From Acidobacteriota bacterium (GTDB lineage: Bacteria > Acidobacteriota > Blastocatellia > Pyrinomonadales > Pyrinomonadaceae), in NCBI GenBank assembly GCA_003223935.1, contig QHXQ01000018.1, positions 1 through 64,000 of the forward strand: a DNA stretch of 64,000 bases. Reading direction: 5' to 3'. A program made the translations under genes and the position numbers. The notes under the pieces were generated by a model. The model ran no database searches, was not told the DNA's origin, and was given only the letters and a program-made list of their open reading frames with translations. Each line of letters begins with the position of its first letter. Positions within the stretch are counted from its first letter, which is position 1. This document shows, in pieces, positions 9,307-17,427 of this stretch.

Positions 9307-9734
9307 CTGATGCTCCTTTCCGACAGAAAAAGTTGCGGGGTTTCTGCCCGCACTACCGATTCGAGGCGACGCCCGACAGCCGTTGCGCAGTCGGTCTGGA
9401 TCAGTCGGTCGTCGGTGTCGAAGATTTCGTTCGTCGCGTTGGCCTTGAACTCGTCTCGTTCGTCCCTGACCTCTATGATCTGCGTGAGCCGCTGCGTGCC
9501 CGTCCAGACGCCTTCGGCGTCGAACAGGAAGGCGTCAATCGTCGCCCTGTAAGTGTTCCCGCCCATGTGCCGCCAGACGCCTTGACCGGGGCCGCACCGC
9601 GCGGGGCTGAGGCCGGTCGTAACTTCGATCACCGTCCCGCCGGCCGCGAAGCTGGCTAAGGCCGGGAAGGTTCTCAGCGCCGCGCCCGTCTGGCAGTTGC
9701 GCAGGGTCACGCTGATGTCCCAAGTGCCGACCAT
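9303..9734 (-). CDS. Hypothetical lipocalin-like small protein cotranscribed with cytochrome c
   Basis: I do not recognise a named family. From MVGTWDISVTL (ATG at 9734; an upstream ATG at 9755 is possible) the protein is about 143 residues, all-beta looking, with GTW near the start, NTYRATIDAFLFD in the middle and repeated WTGTQRLTQ-type strands. This is the pattern of small beta-barrel or lipocalin-like domains in Acidobacteriota, where a GxW motif opens the barrel. Two Cys (in NCQTG and DCATA) could form a disulfide. No signal peptide is evident from this start. Its stop overlaps the cytochrome start by 4 bp, suggesting the pair work together. Function unknown. Confidence 0.5.
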   Translation of the reverse strand: MVGTWDISVTLRNCQTGAALRTFPALASFAAGGTVIEVTTGLSPARCGPGQGVWRHMGGNTYRATIDAFLFDAEGVWTGTQRLTQIIEVRDERDEFKANATNEIFDTDDRLIQTDCATAVGRRLESVVRAETPQLFLSERSIR

Positions 9735-9787
9735 CTTTAACTTTCGCGCTGGCACTCCTTCCCTTGAGCTTCCGTATCCTTAGCTCA

Positions 9788-9831
9788 AGTATCGCTGCTC
9801 GCGGCTGCGTCCCTCGATGAGCAGCGATACT
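9788..9831. promoter_or_regulatory. Perfect 13-bp inverted repeat in divergent promoter region
   Basis: AGTATCGCTGCTC (9788-9800) is repeated inverted at 9819-9831 with an 18-bp spacer. It lies between the divergent lipocalin-like gene and the winged-helix regulator. It may be an operator for a dimeric regulator or a stem-loop in a transcript leader. No T-run follows, so a terminator is less likely. Confidence 0.45.
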
Positions 9832-9845
9832 CTTCAAAATCGCTC

Positions 9846-9890
9846 TGAAAGTCTTTAGAATGGTCTGAACATTTCTGAAAAGATTTGAAA
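9846..9890 (+). promoter_or_regulatory. Helically phased direct repeats upstream of winged-helix regulator
   Basis: The motif (C)TGAAA or a close variant begins at 9846, 9856, 9866, 9876 and 9886, an exact 10-bp period (TGAAA, TAGAA, TGAAC, TGAAA, TGAAA). OmpR/PhoB-type winged helices bind direct repeats spaced by about one helical turn, and the gene just downstream encodes such a domain, so an autoregulatory site is plausible. The last copy lies only a few bases before the ATG at 9897. Confidence 0.5.
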
Positions 9891-9896
9891 GGCGGC

Positions 9897-11653
9897 ATGG
9901 GCGAGCAGGCGCAAATCTATGAGTTCGGCGACTTCCGCTTAGACGCCGCGAAGCGTCTGCTGCTAAAGCGCGACGGCGAGGCGGTGCCGCTCACGCCGAA
10001 GGTTTTCGACACGCTCCTCTACCTGATAGAGAACCGCGGGACTGTCCTCACCAAAGACGAGTTGATGACGGCGCTCTGGCCGGACACGGTGGTCGAGGAG
10101 AACAACTTGGGGCAGAACATCAGCAAGTTGCGGGGCGTGCTGGGGAGAACAGGGGCGAGCACCGCTACATCCTGACCGTGCCGGGGCGCGGCTACCGTTT
10201 CGTCGCCGATGTAAAGAGGCGCGAAGATGCGAGCACGCGAACGGGGATTTCTTCCGTCTCATCAAGTAAAACCATAGCCGTGCTACCGTTCATGCCTTTA
10301 GTGGCAGAGTACAGGGACGCGGCTTTGGAAATGGGGATGGCCGACACCTTGATCGCCCGGCTCAGCAACATCAGAGAAGTGGTTGTCCGCCCCATCAATT
10401 CTGTGCGTAAGTATGCTGAGCTGGATCAAGACCCGCTGGCTGCGGGTCAGGAACTGGGCGTCGAATCGGTCTTGGAAGAGAGCATTCAAAGGTGGGGCAA
10501 CTACATCAGAGTCACGGTGCGACTCGTCAACGTCCCGACCGGGGCCTCTCTGTGGACCGGAACCTTCGACGAAAGGTTCACGAACATCTTCGCCGTGCAG
10601 GACGCGATTGCCGAGAAGGTGGCCGGCGCGCTGGCTTTGCGGTTCAGCGGTGAGGAGAAGCAGCGCTTAATTAAACGTCATACGGAGAACGCCGAAGCCT
10701 ACGAGCTGTACCTGAGGGGCCGCTACCACTTTGTCAAATTAATACCGTCAGAAACTCAAAAAGGCATCTCCTACTTCAAACGGGCGATAGAGATCGACCC
10801 AGCTTACGCGCTCGCCCACGTCGGCCTCGCGGACGCATATCGCTCGCTTGCACTCGCCGACGATATGCCTGCAACTGAAGTTTTTCCGAAAGCGAAAGCG
10901 GCGGCGCAAAAGGCGGTCGCTATTGACGACACGCTCGCCGAAGCCCATGCCGTGCTTGGTTTCACCATAACGTGGTACGACTGGGATTGGCGCACAGCCG
11001 AGCAGCAATACAAACGAGCCTTAGAACTCAATCCGAACAGCGCGACCACTCATTGGGCTTACGCGCATTTACTCTCCAACACCGGACGGCACGCGGAAGC
11101 ACTCGCCGAAATAAGACGCGCCAGAGAACTTGACCCGCTTAATTTGATAATCAACGCGGGCGAAGGGCTGTATCTACTCCATGCCGGACAAACCGATGAA
11201 GCGTTAGCCAGATTGCAGCAAACTTCTGAACTCGACCCAAATTATTGGCTCGCTCATCTGTTTACTTCAAGCGCTTATATTGAGAAAGGAATGTACCCGG
11301 AAGCCGTCGCGGAAGCCCGCAAGGCGCGCGCACTTTCCGGCGTTAGTTCTCAACCAACAGCTTATGAGGGTTACGCTTTAGCGAAGTCCGGCAGGCAACG
11401 GGAAGCGCGCGTCGTGCTTGAACAATTATTGAAATTATCAACCGAACGTTACGTTCCGCCTTACTACATTGCGCTCGTTTATAACGGCTTGGGCGAGCGC
11501 GATGAAACGTTTGCTTGGTTGGAGCGCGGGGTCGCGCAGCGAGACCCGAAGCTGACTTTCCTGAAGGTCGAACCGAAGTGGAATAATCTGCGCGACGACC
11601 CGTGCTTTACGGCCATCCTCAAACACATGAGTCTCGACGCGCCATCGAACTGA
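9897..11653 (+). pseudogene. Winged-helix / TolB-like / TPR regulator with one frameshift
   Basis: A one-component CadC-like regulator in two frames. Piece one (from ATG 9897) is an OmpR-type winged helix: IYEFGDFRLD, then LTPKVFDTLLYLIENRG, then NNLGQNISKLRGVLG. After the G-run near 10141-10145 the frame changes. Restoring one G gives GENRGEHRYILTVPGRGYRFV, which joins piece two (10178 to 11653). That contains a TolB-like domain (KTIAVLPFMPL to VRLVNVPTGASLWTGTFDE) and then five or more TPR units (for example AYALAHVGLADAYRSLA and AEEQYKRALELNPNS-like repeats). Such proteins link DNA binding to a TPR sensor. One missing G in a homopolymer could be a real mutation or an assembly error; everything else is intact. 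Confidence 0.7.
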
Positions 11654-11817
11654 ACCCCAAGTTCGATGAAATACATTACCTTTACTCTTTCTATCTAGTG
11701 GTGACGGGGCGGTTCGCAGAGGCCATCGCGGAGGGCAGGCGGGCGCTTGAGCTTGATCCTTTCTCTCTTCGCATCAACCAGCATCTAGGTAACAGCTTCT
11801 ACTGCGCGGAGCGCAAT
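11635..11817 (+). pseudogene. Fragment of a second TPR regulator
   Basis: In another frame, directly overlapping the end of the preceding gene, about 60 codons read RRAIELNPKFDEIHYL, then VVTGRFAEAIAEGRRALE, then LDPFSLRINQHLGNSFYCA. These are two TPR units of the same family as the gene before, but they are not part of its frame and break off without a proper C-terminus. This looks like a leftover from a neighbouring paralogue joined by deletion. Confidence 0.6.
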
Positions 11818-11920
11818 GTGTATGCGCTGCTCATTAACAGCGATCCCTGCTACGACAGCCTGCACTCGGATCGTTTCGCGTGTGACCCATTTCATGTTGA
11901 TACCTCAGGCGTGTGCCTTG

Positions 11921-12121
11921 TTAGCTGGCGCATTGTTCCTCGACGGCGGCGGCAAAGACGAGCGTGCCAATCAGACCGATCACGCCGGCTGTAACGAACG
12001 GCACCTGCGGCGTGATCTTCCACAGCAGGCCGCCGATGGCTGCCGAGGGCGTGATGGTGATACTCCTAACGAGGTAGTAGAGACCGACGGTGCGCGCACG
12101 CAGGCTCTTAGGTAGTTGATT
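11921..12121 (-). pseudogene. C-terminal fragment of an MFS transporter
   Basis: The minus strand reads LPKSLRARTVGLYYLVRS, then ITPSAAIGGLLWKITPQ, then PFVTAGVIGLIGTLVFAAAVEE and a stop at 11921. This is the last two membrane helices and tail of an MFS protein. A TGA at 12122-12124 interrupts the frame upstream, so no complete gene exists. Together with the TPR fragment it shows that 11.65-12.2 kb is a graveyard of truncated genes. Confidence 0.6.
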
Positions 12122-12229
12122 TCAAGCTACTGCTTCAATTGGCCAAAGAGTTACTGAGTTGACGATTTATGACCGGCGGCAAGTAGCTGATTCCCATAAT
12201 CTTCATCATGGCCGATAGCGGATGCGGTA

Positions 12230-12586
12230 TTAGTGCATCTTAAAGGGGCCGCCGTGCGGCTCCGGCTCTAAATCTGGGCGGGTCGAATCTTGTACGACCT
12301 CGTGCAACTCCAACACATTCGATCCGGAGAACGCCTCCTTCGGCAACGTGCCGGATTGAGCGTGCCCTTTGACGAACGCGTCGGAGCGCACCCAGTTGAG
12401 AAAGTCTTGTCGGCTCTGCCAGATGGTGAAGACCACGTATGGGTCGCCCTCGTTGACTGGGCGCAGCACCTGATTGGAAATGAAGCCGGGCATCTTGTCC
12501 ACCAGTCCCGCGCGCTCACGAAATCTCTGCTCGAAAGCGGCGGCATACTCCGGCTTGACGTAGATACGATTGGCAACAGTGATCAT
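12230..12586 (-). CDS. Antibiotic biosynthesis monooxygenase (ABM) family protein, HmoA-like
   Basis: A 118-residue protein of the dimeric ferredoxin-like ABM fold. Landmarks are VANRIYVKPEYAAAFEQRFRER near the N-terminus, MPGFISNQVLRPVNEGDPYVVFTIWQSRQDF in the middle and SDAFVKGHAQSG near residue 75. Members with this W-x-S-x-x-x-F pattern include heme-degrading monooxygenases (HmoA/IsdG type) and cofactor-free quinol oxygenases. It is cytoplasmic with no signal. A proline- and charge-rich C-terminal tail (PDLEPEPHGGPFKMH) extends beyond the usual about 100 residues. The gene stands alone between pseudogene debris and a release-factor-like gene. The exact substrate cannot be told. Confidence 0.75.
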   Translation of the reverse strand: MITVANRIYVKPEYAAAFEQRFRERAGLVDKMPGFISNQVLRPVNEGDPYVVFTIWQSRQDFLNWVRSDAFVKGHAQSGTLPKEAFSGSNVLELHEVVQDSTRPDLEPEPHGGPFKMH

Positions 12587-12648
12587 GCAAAGTCCCCCTT
12601 TATCTTATGATACTAACATGCGGCAACCGGTAGCCGCTCCTGTGGCGC

Positions 12649-12996
12649 TCACTCATCTGTGGCTGGCTTTGAGCGTAATTGCTTGATGCGCGCGCGCCGT
12701 GCCTTTGCTTCGAGGGTTCGCTTCTTCGCGCTGCGCGGAACGCGGGTTAGCACACGCTTGGCGGAGCGGTGATTTAGTTGCGCGACCTTCGCGCGGAGCT
12801 TCCGCAGGCAGAGCGCCTTATTCTGGTGCTGGCTGCGCTCCTGCCGGGAGGTGATGACGATGCCCGAAGGTAGGTGCTTGAGCCGGACGGCACTTTCCGT
12901 CTTGTTGACGTGCTGGCCTCCGGGGCCGCTCGCACGAAAGGTGTCGATCTCACATTCCCGCAGTAGGTCTTCGTCAGATTCAGGCAATAAGATCAT
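12649..12996 (-). CDS. Peptide-chain-release-factor-like protein (GGQ domain, ArfB/PrfH type)
   Basis: A short protein consisting of a release-factor catalytic domain: [20 protein letters not shown] holds the GGQ that hydrolyses peptidyl-tRNA, followed by a basic C-terminal tail rich in Lys and Arg ([15 protein letters not shown]). There is no codon-recognition domain, so it resembles ribosome-rescue hydrolases (ArfB/YaeJ) or stand-alone RF2-like domain proteins. The basic tail is what ArfB-type factors insert into the mRNA channel. I chose the ATG at 12996 ([10 protein letters not shown]); an in-frame start at 13050 would add 18 unrelated residues. There is no rtcB neighbour, which argues against PrfH. 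Gene-level identity is good; exact subfamily is uncertain. Confidence 0.75.
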   Translation of the reverse strand: MILLPESDEDLLRECEIDTFRASGPGGQHVNKTESAVRLKHLPSGIVITSRQERSQHQNKALCLRKLRAKVAQLNHRSAKRVLTRVPRSAKKRTLEAKARRARIKQLRSKPATDE

Positions 12997-13154
12997 GGTG
13001 ACTATCTGCTTGACGCTAGATAGATAGTTTATCTCAGGATGCCGCTTCAACTGGTCAAAGCTTTACCCAACTATTAAGGCGCGGGCGCGACGAGATCACG
13101 AGCGTGGCGCGCTGGCCCGAAACAGCAGGCGAGGGGGAAAGACTACCGGCGAAC

Positions 13155-14726
13155 TCATGACTTTCTTTTTATGATGAGTGCTGCGCTCAGCGCCGCCGAC
13201 AGTGACAACGCGGCGGCAACCATTGACACCACGCGAAAACCGGCCACGAAAGACTCGTCCACGGCGCGTCGCAACTCCGCCCTCGCCGGCGGCGGAAGGT
13301 CTGTCGGAAGTTCCGCACCGGCGAGCCGGTCGCGCTGAGCCTCCAGTTGTGCGCGTACGATGGGCGCGATACTGAGGACGTTCATGTGCCGTGCGAGGCT
13401 CGTATCGAACGCCCGTAACATGAGGACGCCAAGGGCCGCAATTGCGACGAGGCCCGCAGTGCGCGAGACTGCGTTGTTGACGCCGGAGGCCAGCCCAGCG
13501 CGCGTCTCCGCAACCGAACTCATCACCGTCGTCGTCAGCGGGGCGACGCTCACGGCCATACCCAGTCCCAGCCCGCAGACTGCGGGGAAGAAAGTCGTCC
13601 AGTAGCCGCCGCCCACACCGGGCCGCGCGAACAGTGCGAACCCGCATGCCGCGATGATGGGGCCCACGACCAGTGGAAGCTTAGCCCCGTACCGCGCTAC
13701 CAGCCCGCCCGACCAACGCGAAAGCAGGAACATGATAAGGATAAAAGGGAGCAAGCACGCGCCCGCAGCCGTCGCCGTGTAGCCCTGCACCTGTATGAGG
13801 TTGAGCGGGAGAAAGAAGAGCACGCCCGCGAGCGCAGCGTACAGCAGGAACGTCAACAGGTTCGCGCCGCCGAAGTTGGCGGCGCGGAACAGTCCGAGTG
13901 GGAGCATCGGATTTTTGGCGCGAGACTCGGCGACGATGAACAGGACGAGCGCGCCACTGCCGCCGACGAGGGCCGCGACGACGGCCGGGTGGCCGAAGCC
14001 GAGCCGATTCGATTCGATCAGGCCGAATACAGCCCCGCCCAGTCCGAGCGTCGCCAGCGTCGCGCCCGTAAAATCCAGACGCCCGCGCGCTTCTGTGTCC
14101 TTGCTTTCGGGGACGTACCAGTACGCGATCAGCAGCGTGGCGGCGGCGAGCGGCACGTTGACGAGGAAGGCCGCGCGCCAAGAGACGTGCTCAATGAGCC
14201 AGCCGCCGATGACGGGGCCGAGGGCGGTCGTGATGGCCGTAAAGCCCGACCACGTCCCGATGGCACGCCCGCGCTCCGCCTCTCTGAAGGACGCGCTGAT
14301 GAGCGCGAGGCTGCCCGGCACGAGCAGCGCGCCACCCACGCCTTGCACGGCGCGCGCGACGATCAGGTGGCGCACGTCCGGCGCGAACCCACACCAGACG
14401 GACGCGAGCGCGAACAGGCCGACGCCTGTGCAGAAGACGAGCCGCCGTCCGTAGCGGTCTCCGAGCGCGCCACCGACGAGGAGCAGGGCCGCGAGGAAGA
14501 GCGTGTAGGCTTCGACGACCCACTGCACATCGGCGACCGTCGCGTGCAGGCTCTCTTGCAGTGCGGGCAGGGCGACGTTGACGACCGTGCCGTCTATGAA
14601 CGCGAGGCTCGACCCTAGGATGGTCGCGGCGAGCACCCACGGCCCGGCGGACTTCTTACAAGGGGCCGCCGCCCCGCCGCCCCGGATCACCCCTTCATCG
14701 CATGGCTGCCTGATGATGTTCGCCAT
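13155..14726 (-). CDS. MFS drug:H+ antiporter, DHA2 (EmrB/QacA) family
   Basis: About 523 residues with 14 predicted helices. DHA2 landmarks are VLAATILGSSLAFIDGTVVNVALPALQ in the first helix, then GGALGDRYGRR in the loop after helix 2, and GGALLVPGSLALI in helix 5. It is an inner-membrane proton-driven multidrug exporter; substrates cannot be predicted. The annotated start is the ATG at 14726 (MANIIRQP); the frame stays open to 14855 but the added N-terminus is not family-like. No periplasmic adaptor gene (EmrA) is next to it. A perfect 17-bp stem-loop lies upstream at 14872-14912. Confidence 0.85.
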   Translation of the reverse strand: MANIIRQPCDEGVIRGGGAAAPCKKSAGPWVLAATILGSSLAFIDGTVVNVALPALQESLHATVADVQWVVEAYTLFLAALLLVGGALGDRYGRRLVFCTGVGLFALASVWCGFAPDVRHLIVARAVQGVGGALLVPGSLALISASFREAERGRAIGTWSGFTAITTALGPVIGGWLIEHVSWRAAFLVNVPLAAATLLIAYWYVPESKDTEARGRLDFTGATLATLGLGGAVFGLIESNRLGFGHPAVVAALVGGSGALVLFIVAESRAKNPMLPLGLFRAANFGGANLLTFLLYAALAGVLFFLPLNLIQVQGYTATAAGACLLPFILIMFLLSRWSGGLVARYGAKLPLVVGPIIAACGFALFARPGVGGGYWTTFFPAVCGLGLGMAVSVAPLTTTVMSSVAETRAGLASGVNNAVSRTAGLVAIAALGVLMLRAFDTSLARHMNVLSIAPIVRAQLEAQRDRLAGAELPTDLPPPARAELRRAVDESFVAGFRVVSMVAAALSLSAALSAALIIKRKS

Positions 14727-14871
14727 ACTCTTCTGCGCGGCCCGACGGAAGTGATGCTTCCGCCGACACACGTTAGAAATAGCACGGCCGGGAGTGTGCA
14801 ACCAAAAGTAGTCCAGCGCGGGCCAGAACGGATCGTGGTAGAGCTTCAACGGCATGATGGACCATTTGTAG

Positions 14872-14912
14872 ATGAGGAAGTCCGCTCAATTTAGCTGAGC
14901 GGACTTCCTCAT
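14872..14912. terminator. Perfect 17-bp stem-loop
   Basis: ATGAGGAAGTCCGCTCA at 14872-14888 is repeated inverted at 14896-14912 with a 7-nt loop (ATTTAGC). It lies between the DUF5335 gene and the DHA2 exporter, both on the minus strand, so it could end the upstream transcript. There is no clear T-run on either side, so it could instead be a mobile-element end or an mRNA stabiliser. Confidence 0.5.
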
Positions 14913-15038
14913 GCCGTGCCGTCTTCGGAACCTGGCATCTTCAATCTCCTCCCTTTTGCTGCTCACAGTTTATGGCATCAGGTCATGTCAGCTTGTGCAA
15001 CATCAAGCTGGCACAGCCTGTCTGGTTACTCCATTCGT

Positions 15039-15419
15039 TCACTCCGAAACGATGCCGTCCACCATCTCCGGCAACACGGCGGAGCGGAAACGTATAAGCG
15101 TCGCCGCGCCGCTCGCCGATTCAATCTGTAACGCTTCGTCCGCCCCGCTCGCCGTCTGCTCAAGCCTGACGTGTGCGGCTTCAGTGATTGTGTGTGTCAC
15201 ATGATCATCTGCCGCTTTGCCGACGATGATTGAGACGGTGTCCTTATCACCGCCCTTCAGTTCGGCGGTGATACCTATGAGCGGCAACTCGTGTGCTTCC
15301 TCTTGCGCGCCGATCTCCTGGCCCAACACTTCCACGGTCGCCAGCCAACCTTCATGCTGTCGGCTGAACGACTCGAAAAAGGCCGGCCATTCAGCGCGCG
15401 GAATCTCTCGCGTCGGCAT
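15039..15419 (-). CDS. DUF5335 family protein
   Basis: A 126-residue soluble protein beginning MPTREIPRAEWPAFFESFSRQHEGW, a pattern I associate with DUF5335, followed by alternating beta strands (ATVEVLGQEIGAQ, LPLIGITAEL) and a C-terminal LIRFRSAVLPEMVDGIVSE. Members are small proteins of unknown function common in Acidobacteriota and in stress-type gene clusters. It follows the erythromycin-esterase gene by 18 bp on the same strand and is probably the last gene of the PRPP synthetase cassette. No catalytic residues are evident. Confidence 0.6.
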   Translation of the reverse strand: MPTREIPRAEWPAFFESFSRQHEGWLATVEVLGQEIGAQEEAHELPLIGITAELKGGDKDTVSIIVGKAADDHVTHTITEAAHVRLEQTASGADEALQIESASGAATLIRFRSAVLPEMVDGIVSE

Positions 15420-15437
15420 AATGCTGTTCCTTTCTTT

Positions 15438-16784
15438 TCAGACTCCGGAGGGGAAAGTTTCGGGCGGCTCGCCCGTCTCCCAACGCGCATGCCGCTCCAA
15501 AGGCTCTAGCGCGTGCGTCTCATCGAAATGGATCACGGCGTCGAACTGCTCCGGCAAGCGCGCGTCGAAGTAGTGGCTCTGGCGCTCGGTCTGCGGCAGA
15601 TAGATGACGCCGATGGCGCGCTCCAAAAGGGGCCCGCGCAGAGCACTTACGACTTGCCCACCATCACGCAAGATGAGCAGAAACTTTGGCAACCTCGCAT
15701 TGTGAAACAGAGCTTCATAGCTGCCCGGCAGGGCCGCACGCACGCGCTTGCGCTCTGCCGGCTCGTCCCAATCGGAGGCGGCCGTGACCGTGCCCGTGTA
15801 GGTCGTAAAGCCGACGAGCACAGCTTCGCGCCCGTAACGCTCGCGCACGAGTTGCCCGACGTTGAGTTCGCCGTAATCGGCCATGTAAGTGGCGCGCGCA
15901 TCGCCCAAGTGCGAGTTGTGCTCCCACACTGCGACACGCGCTTCCTGCCCCTGCGCGCTCAGATGTGCGACCAGTGCGTCGAGCGTTTCGGCCATGTGCC
16001 GGTCGCGCAAGTTCCAAGACTCGACGCGCCCGCGAAACATCGCGCGGTAATACTCTTCTGCATTCTTCACCAGCCGCGCGTTCTGTTCCGCGAAGAAGAA
16101 CTCATCTTGTGCGACGCGCCCGTCGCGGCTCGCGTAGTCGGCGGCGCGGCGGCGCAGTTCGACCAATTGACCGACGACTTCGCGCGCGCACGGTTCGGTC
16201 ATGCCGAAAGAGGTGGCGTAACCGTAAGCTTGTGTGTTCTCGCCGAAGTGCTCGAAGCAGGCGTAGCGATAACGCGCACGCTTCGCCGCTTCCGGATCGA
16301 CACGGTCGAGATAACCGAGCACGGCCTCGATGGAGGTATAAAGACTGTATAGGTCTAAGCCGTAGAAGCCGACTTTAGTCGCACTGGCGGATAGCGAATC
16401 GTTGTAGGAACGTAGCCATTCGACGAAGTCGAGCACGACCGTGTTGCGCCACATCCACGTCGGAAAGCGTTTGAAACCGCCGAGCGCCTCGTTCGCATCC
16501 TTGTCATCACTCAGGCCGCGCACATAGCGATTGACGCGAAAAGCATCGGGCCAGTCCGCTTCGACGGCGACCGCCGAGAAGCCCTTCTCGGTGATGAGCC
16601 GTTTTGTGATCTCCGCCCGCTCACGATAGAACTCATCTGTGCCGTGCGTCGCTTCGCCGAGCAGACAGAAGCGCGCAGCACCGATTAACTGCATCAATGG
16701 ATCGTAAGCAACGCTCGTGCCTTCGAGCGGCTGTGCCGCTTCGCGCACCGCAGCGAGAATAATGTTGTTGTTATCATCGCTCAT
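15438..16784 (-). CDS. Erythromycin esterase-like protein
   Basis: A 448-residue enzyme of the EreA/ChaN-like fold. Catalytic-type motifs are present in order: LLGEATHGTDEFYRERAEI (His near residue 41), VAVEADWPDAFRVNRYV (Glu near residue 75) and VWEHNSHLGDAR (His-x-x-His near residue 268). Family members hydrolyse macrolide lactones, but most environmental homologues are thought to be general hydrolases in stress cassettes. The ATG at 16784 overlaps the stop of the small upstream gene by 4 bp. Its neighbours are PRPP synthetase and a phosphoribosyltransferase relic, a pairing seen with this family elsewhere. I would not call it a macrolide resistance gene on this evidence. Confidence 0.85.
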   Translation of the reverse strand: MSDDNNNIILAAVREAAQPLEGTSVAYDPLMQLIGAARFCLLGEATHGTDEFYRERAEITKRLITEKGFSAVAVEADWPDAFRVNRYVRGLSDDKDANEALGGFKRFPTWMWRNTVVLDFVEWLRSYNDSLSASATKVGFYGLDLYSLYTSIEAVLGYLDRVDPEAAKRARYRYACFEHFGENTQAYGYATSFGMTEPCAREVVGQLVELRRRAADYASRDGRVAQDEFFFAEQNARLVKNAEEYYRAMFRGRVESWNLRDRHMAETLDALVAHLSAQGQEARVAVWEHNSHLGDARATYMADYGELNVGQLVRERYGREAVLVGFTTYTGTVTAASDWDEPAERKRVRAALPGSYEALFHNARLPKFLLILRDGGQVVSALRGPLLERAIGVIYLPQTERQSHYFDARLPEQFDAVIHFDETHALEPLERHARWETGEPPETFPSGV

Positions 16785-17041
16785 TGTGCGCCGCCCTCTT
16801 CGTCCTGTGAATCCAGCAGCAGAACGCCCGGCGTGCCAGTCGCAATCTCTTGCGCGACGGTGGCGATTAGTTCCGGCTCCGCCTCCGTATAGATCAATTC
16901 GGGTTTTCCGTCGCGGAGCATCTGTTGCGCATCTTCGAGCGGGATGTCTGCACGAAAACCCTCATGCGCATCCTCATGTTTGTGAATCGGCAGTCCGTAC
17001 CTTTCGGCCAATCTGATCGCAGTCTCGCCCGTGACTCTCAT
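16781..17041 (-). CDS. Small hypothetical protein of the PRPP/erythromycin-esterase cassette
   Basis: An 86-residue acidic protein starting [28 protein letters not shown] and ending [14 protein letters not shown] do not recognise a family. The first 25 residues look like a small helix-strand unit, and [20 protein letters not shown] suggests a compact alpha/beta domain. It is tightly packed: its stop overlaps the erythromycin-esterase start by 4 bp, and the phosphoribosyltransferase relic ends 36 bp upstream. Translational coupling suggests a role with the esterase-like enzyme. Function unknown. Confidence 0.6.
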   Translation of the reverse strand: MRVTGETAIRLAERYGLPIHKHEDAHEGFRADIPLEDAQQMLRDGKPELIYTEAEPELIATVAQEIATGTPGVLLLDSQDEEGGAQ

Positions 17042-17077
17042 CGCTCCCCCCTTCGCTCTTTTTTTCGCACCCGCTCC

Positions 17078-17403
17078 TTAATCTTTGTGCGCTGCCTGCG
17101 ACTGTTCATGCGCCGCGCGTGCGAGCAGTTCGCGCACCTCTTCGTCGGTCGTCTGCGAGAAGTCCTCGTACCAGAGACCGACGGCATGAAATGGCTCGGG
17201 CGTGTCGGCGCAGATGATCTCGTCCACACCCATACGATACTCGTCGCAGGTCTGCACTGCTGAGACGGGCACGGCGACGACGATGCGCGCGGGTTGTTAT
17301 TGCCGCCGCGCGGCAGCGCCAGCACCAACATATCGGGCCGGTTGGCATATTCCGTCAGCCGCTCTGCCAGTTTCTGCCCTGCTTCGGTTCGATCTCGAAA
17401 CAT
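17078..17403 (-). pseudogene. Phosphoribosyltransferase with large internal deletion
   Basis: The start (ATG 17403) encodes [16 protein letters not shown], then [15 protein letters not shown], the normal N-terminus of a stand-alone phosphoribosyltransferase of about 210-220 residues. After about 37 codons it jumps to the C-terminal part in another frame: [19 protein letters not shown], then [20 protein letters not shown] and [14 protein letters not shown], ending at 17078. The middle, with the PRPP loop (the DDGxATGxT type motif), is missing: about 130 codons lost and a frameshift at the junction near 17293-17300. It cannot be active. It lies between PRPP synthetase and the esterase cassette. 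Confidence 0.75.
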
Positions 17404-17427
17404 CTTTGTCTGCGCTCCAAGTTCTCG

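Noticed and set aside
12649..12996. PrfH (RtcB-linked RNA-damage release factor)
   Set aside because: No rtcB is adjacent, and the basic tail fits an ArfB-like rescue factor as well.
12115..13078. Imperfect repeat between 12115-12165 and 13040-13078 (GCTTCAAYTGGYCAAAG-like)
   Set aside because: Similarity is limited to about 20-30 positions with several mismatches and could be chance.
15438..16784. Erythromycin resistance gene
   Set aside because: The protein is of the EreA-like family, but it sits in a PRPP-linked cassette and most environmental homologues are not shown to act on macrolides.
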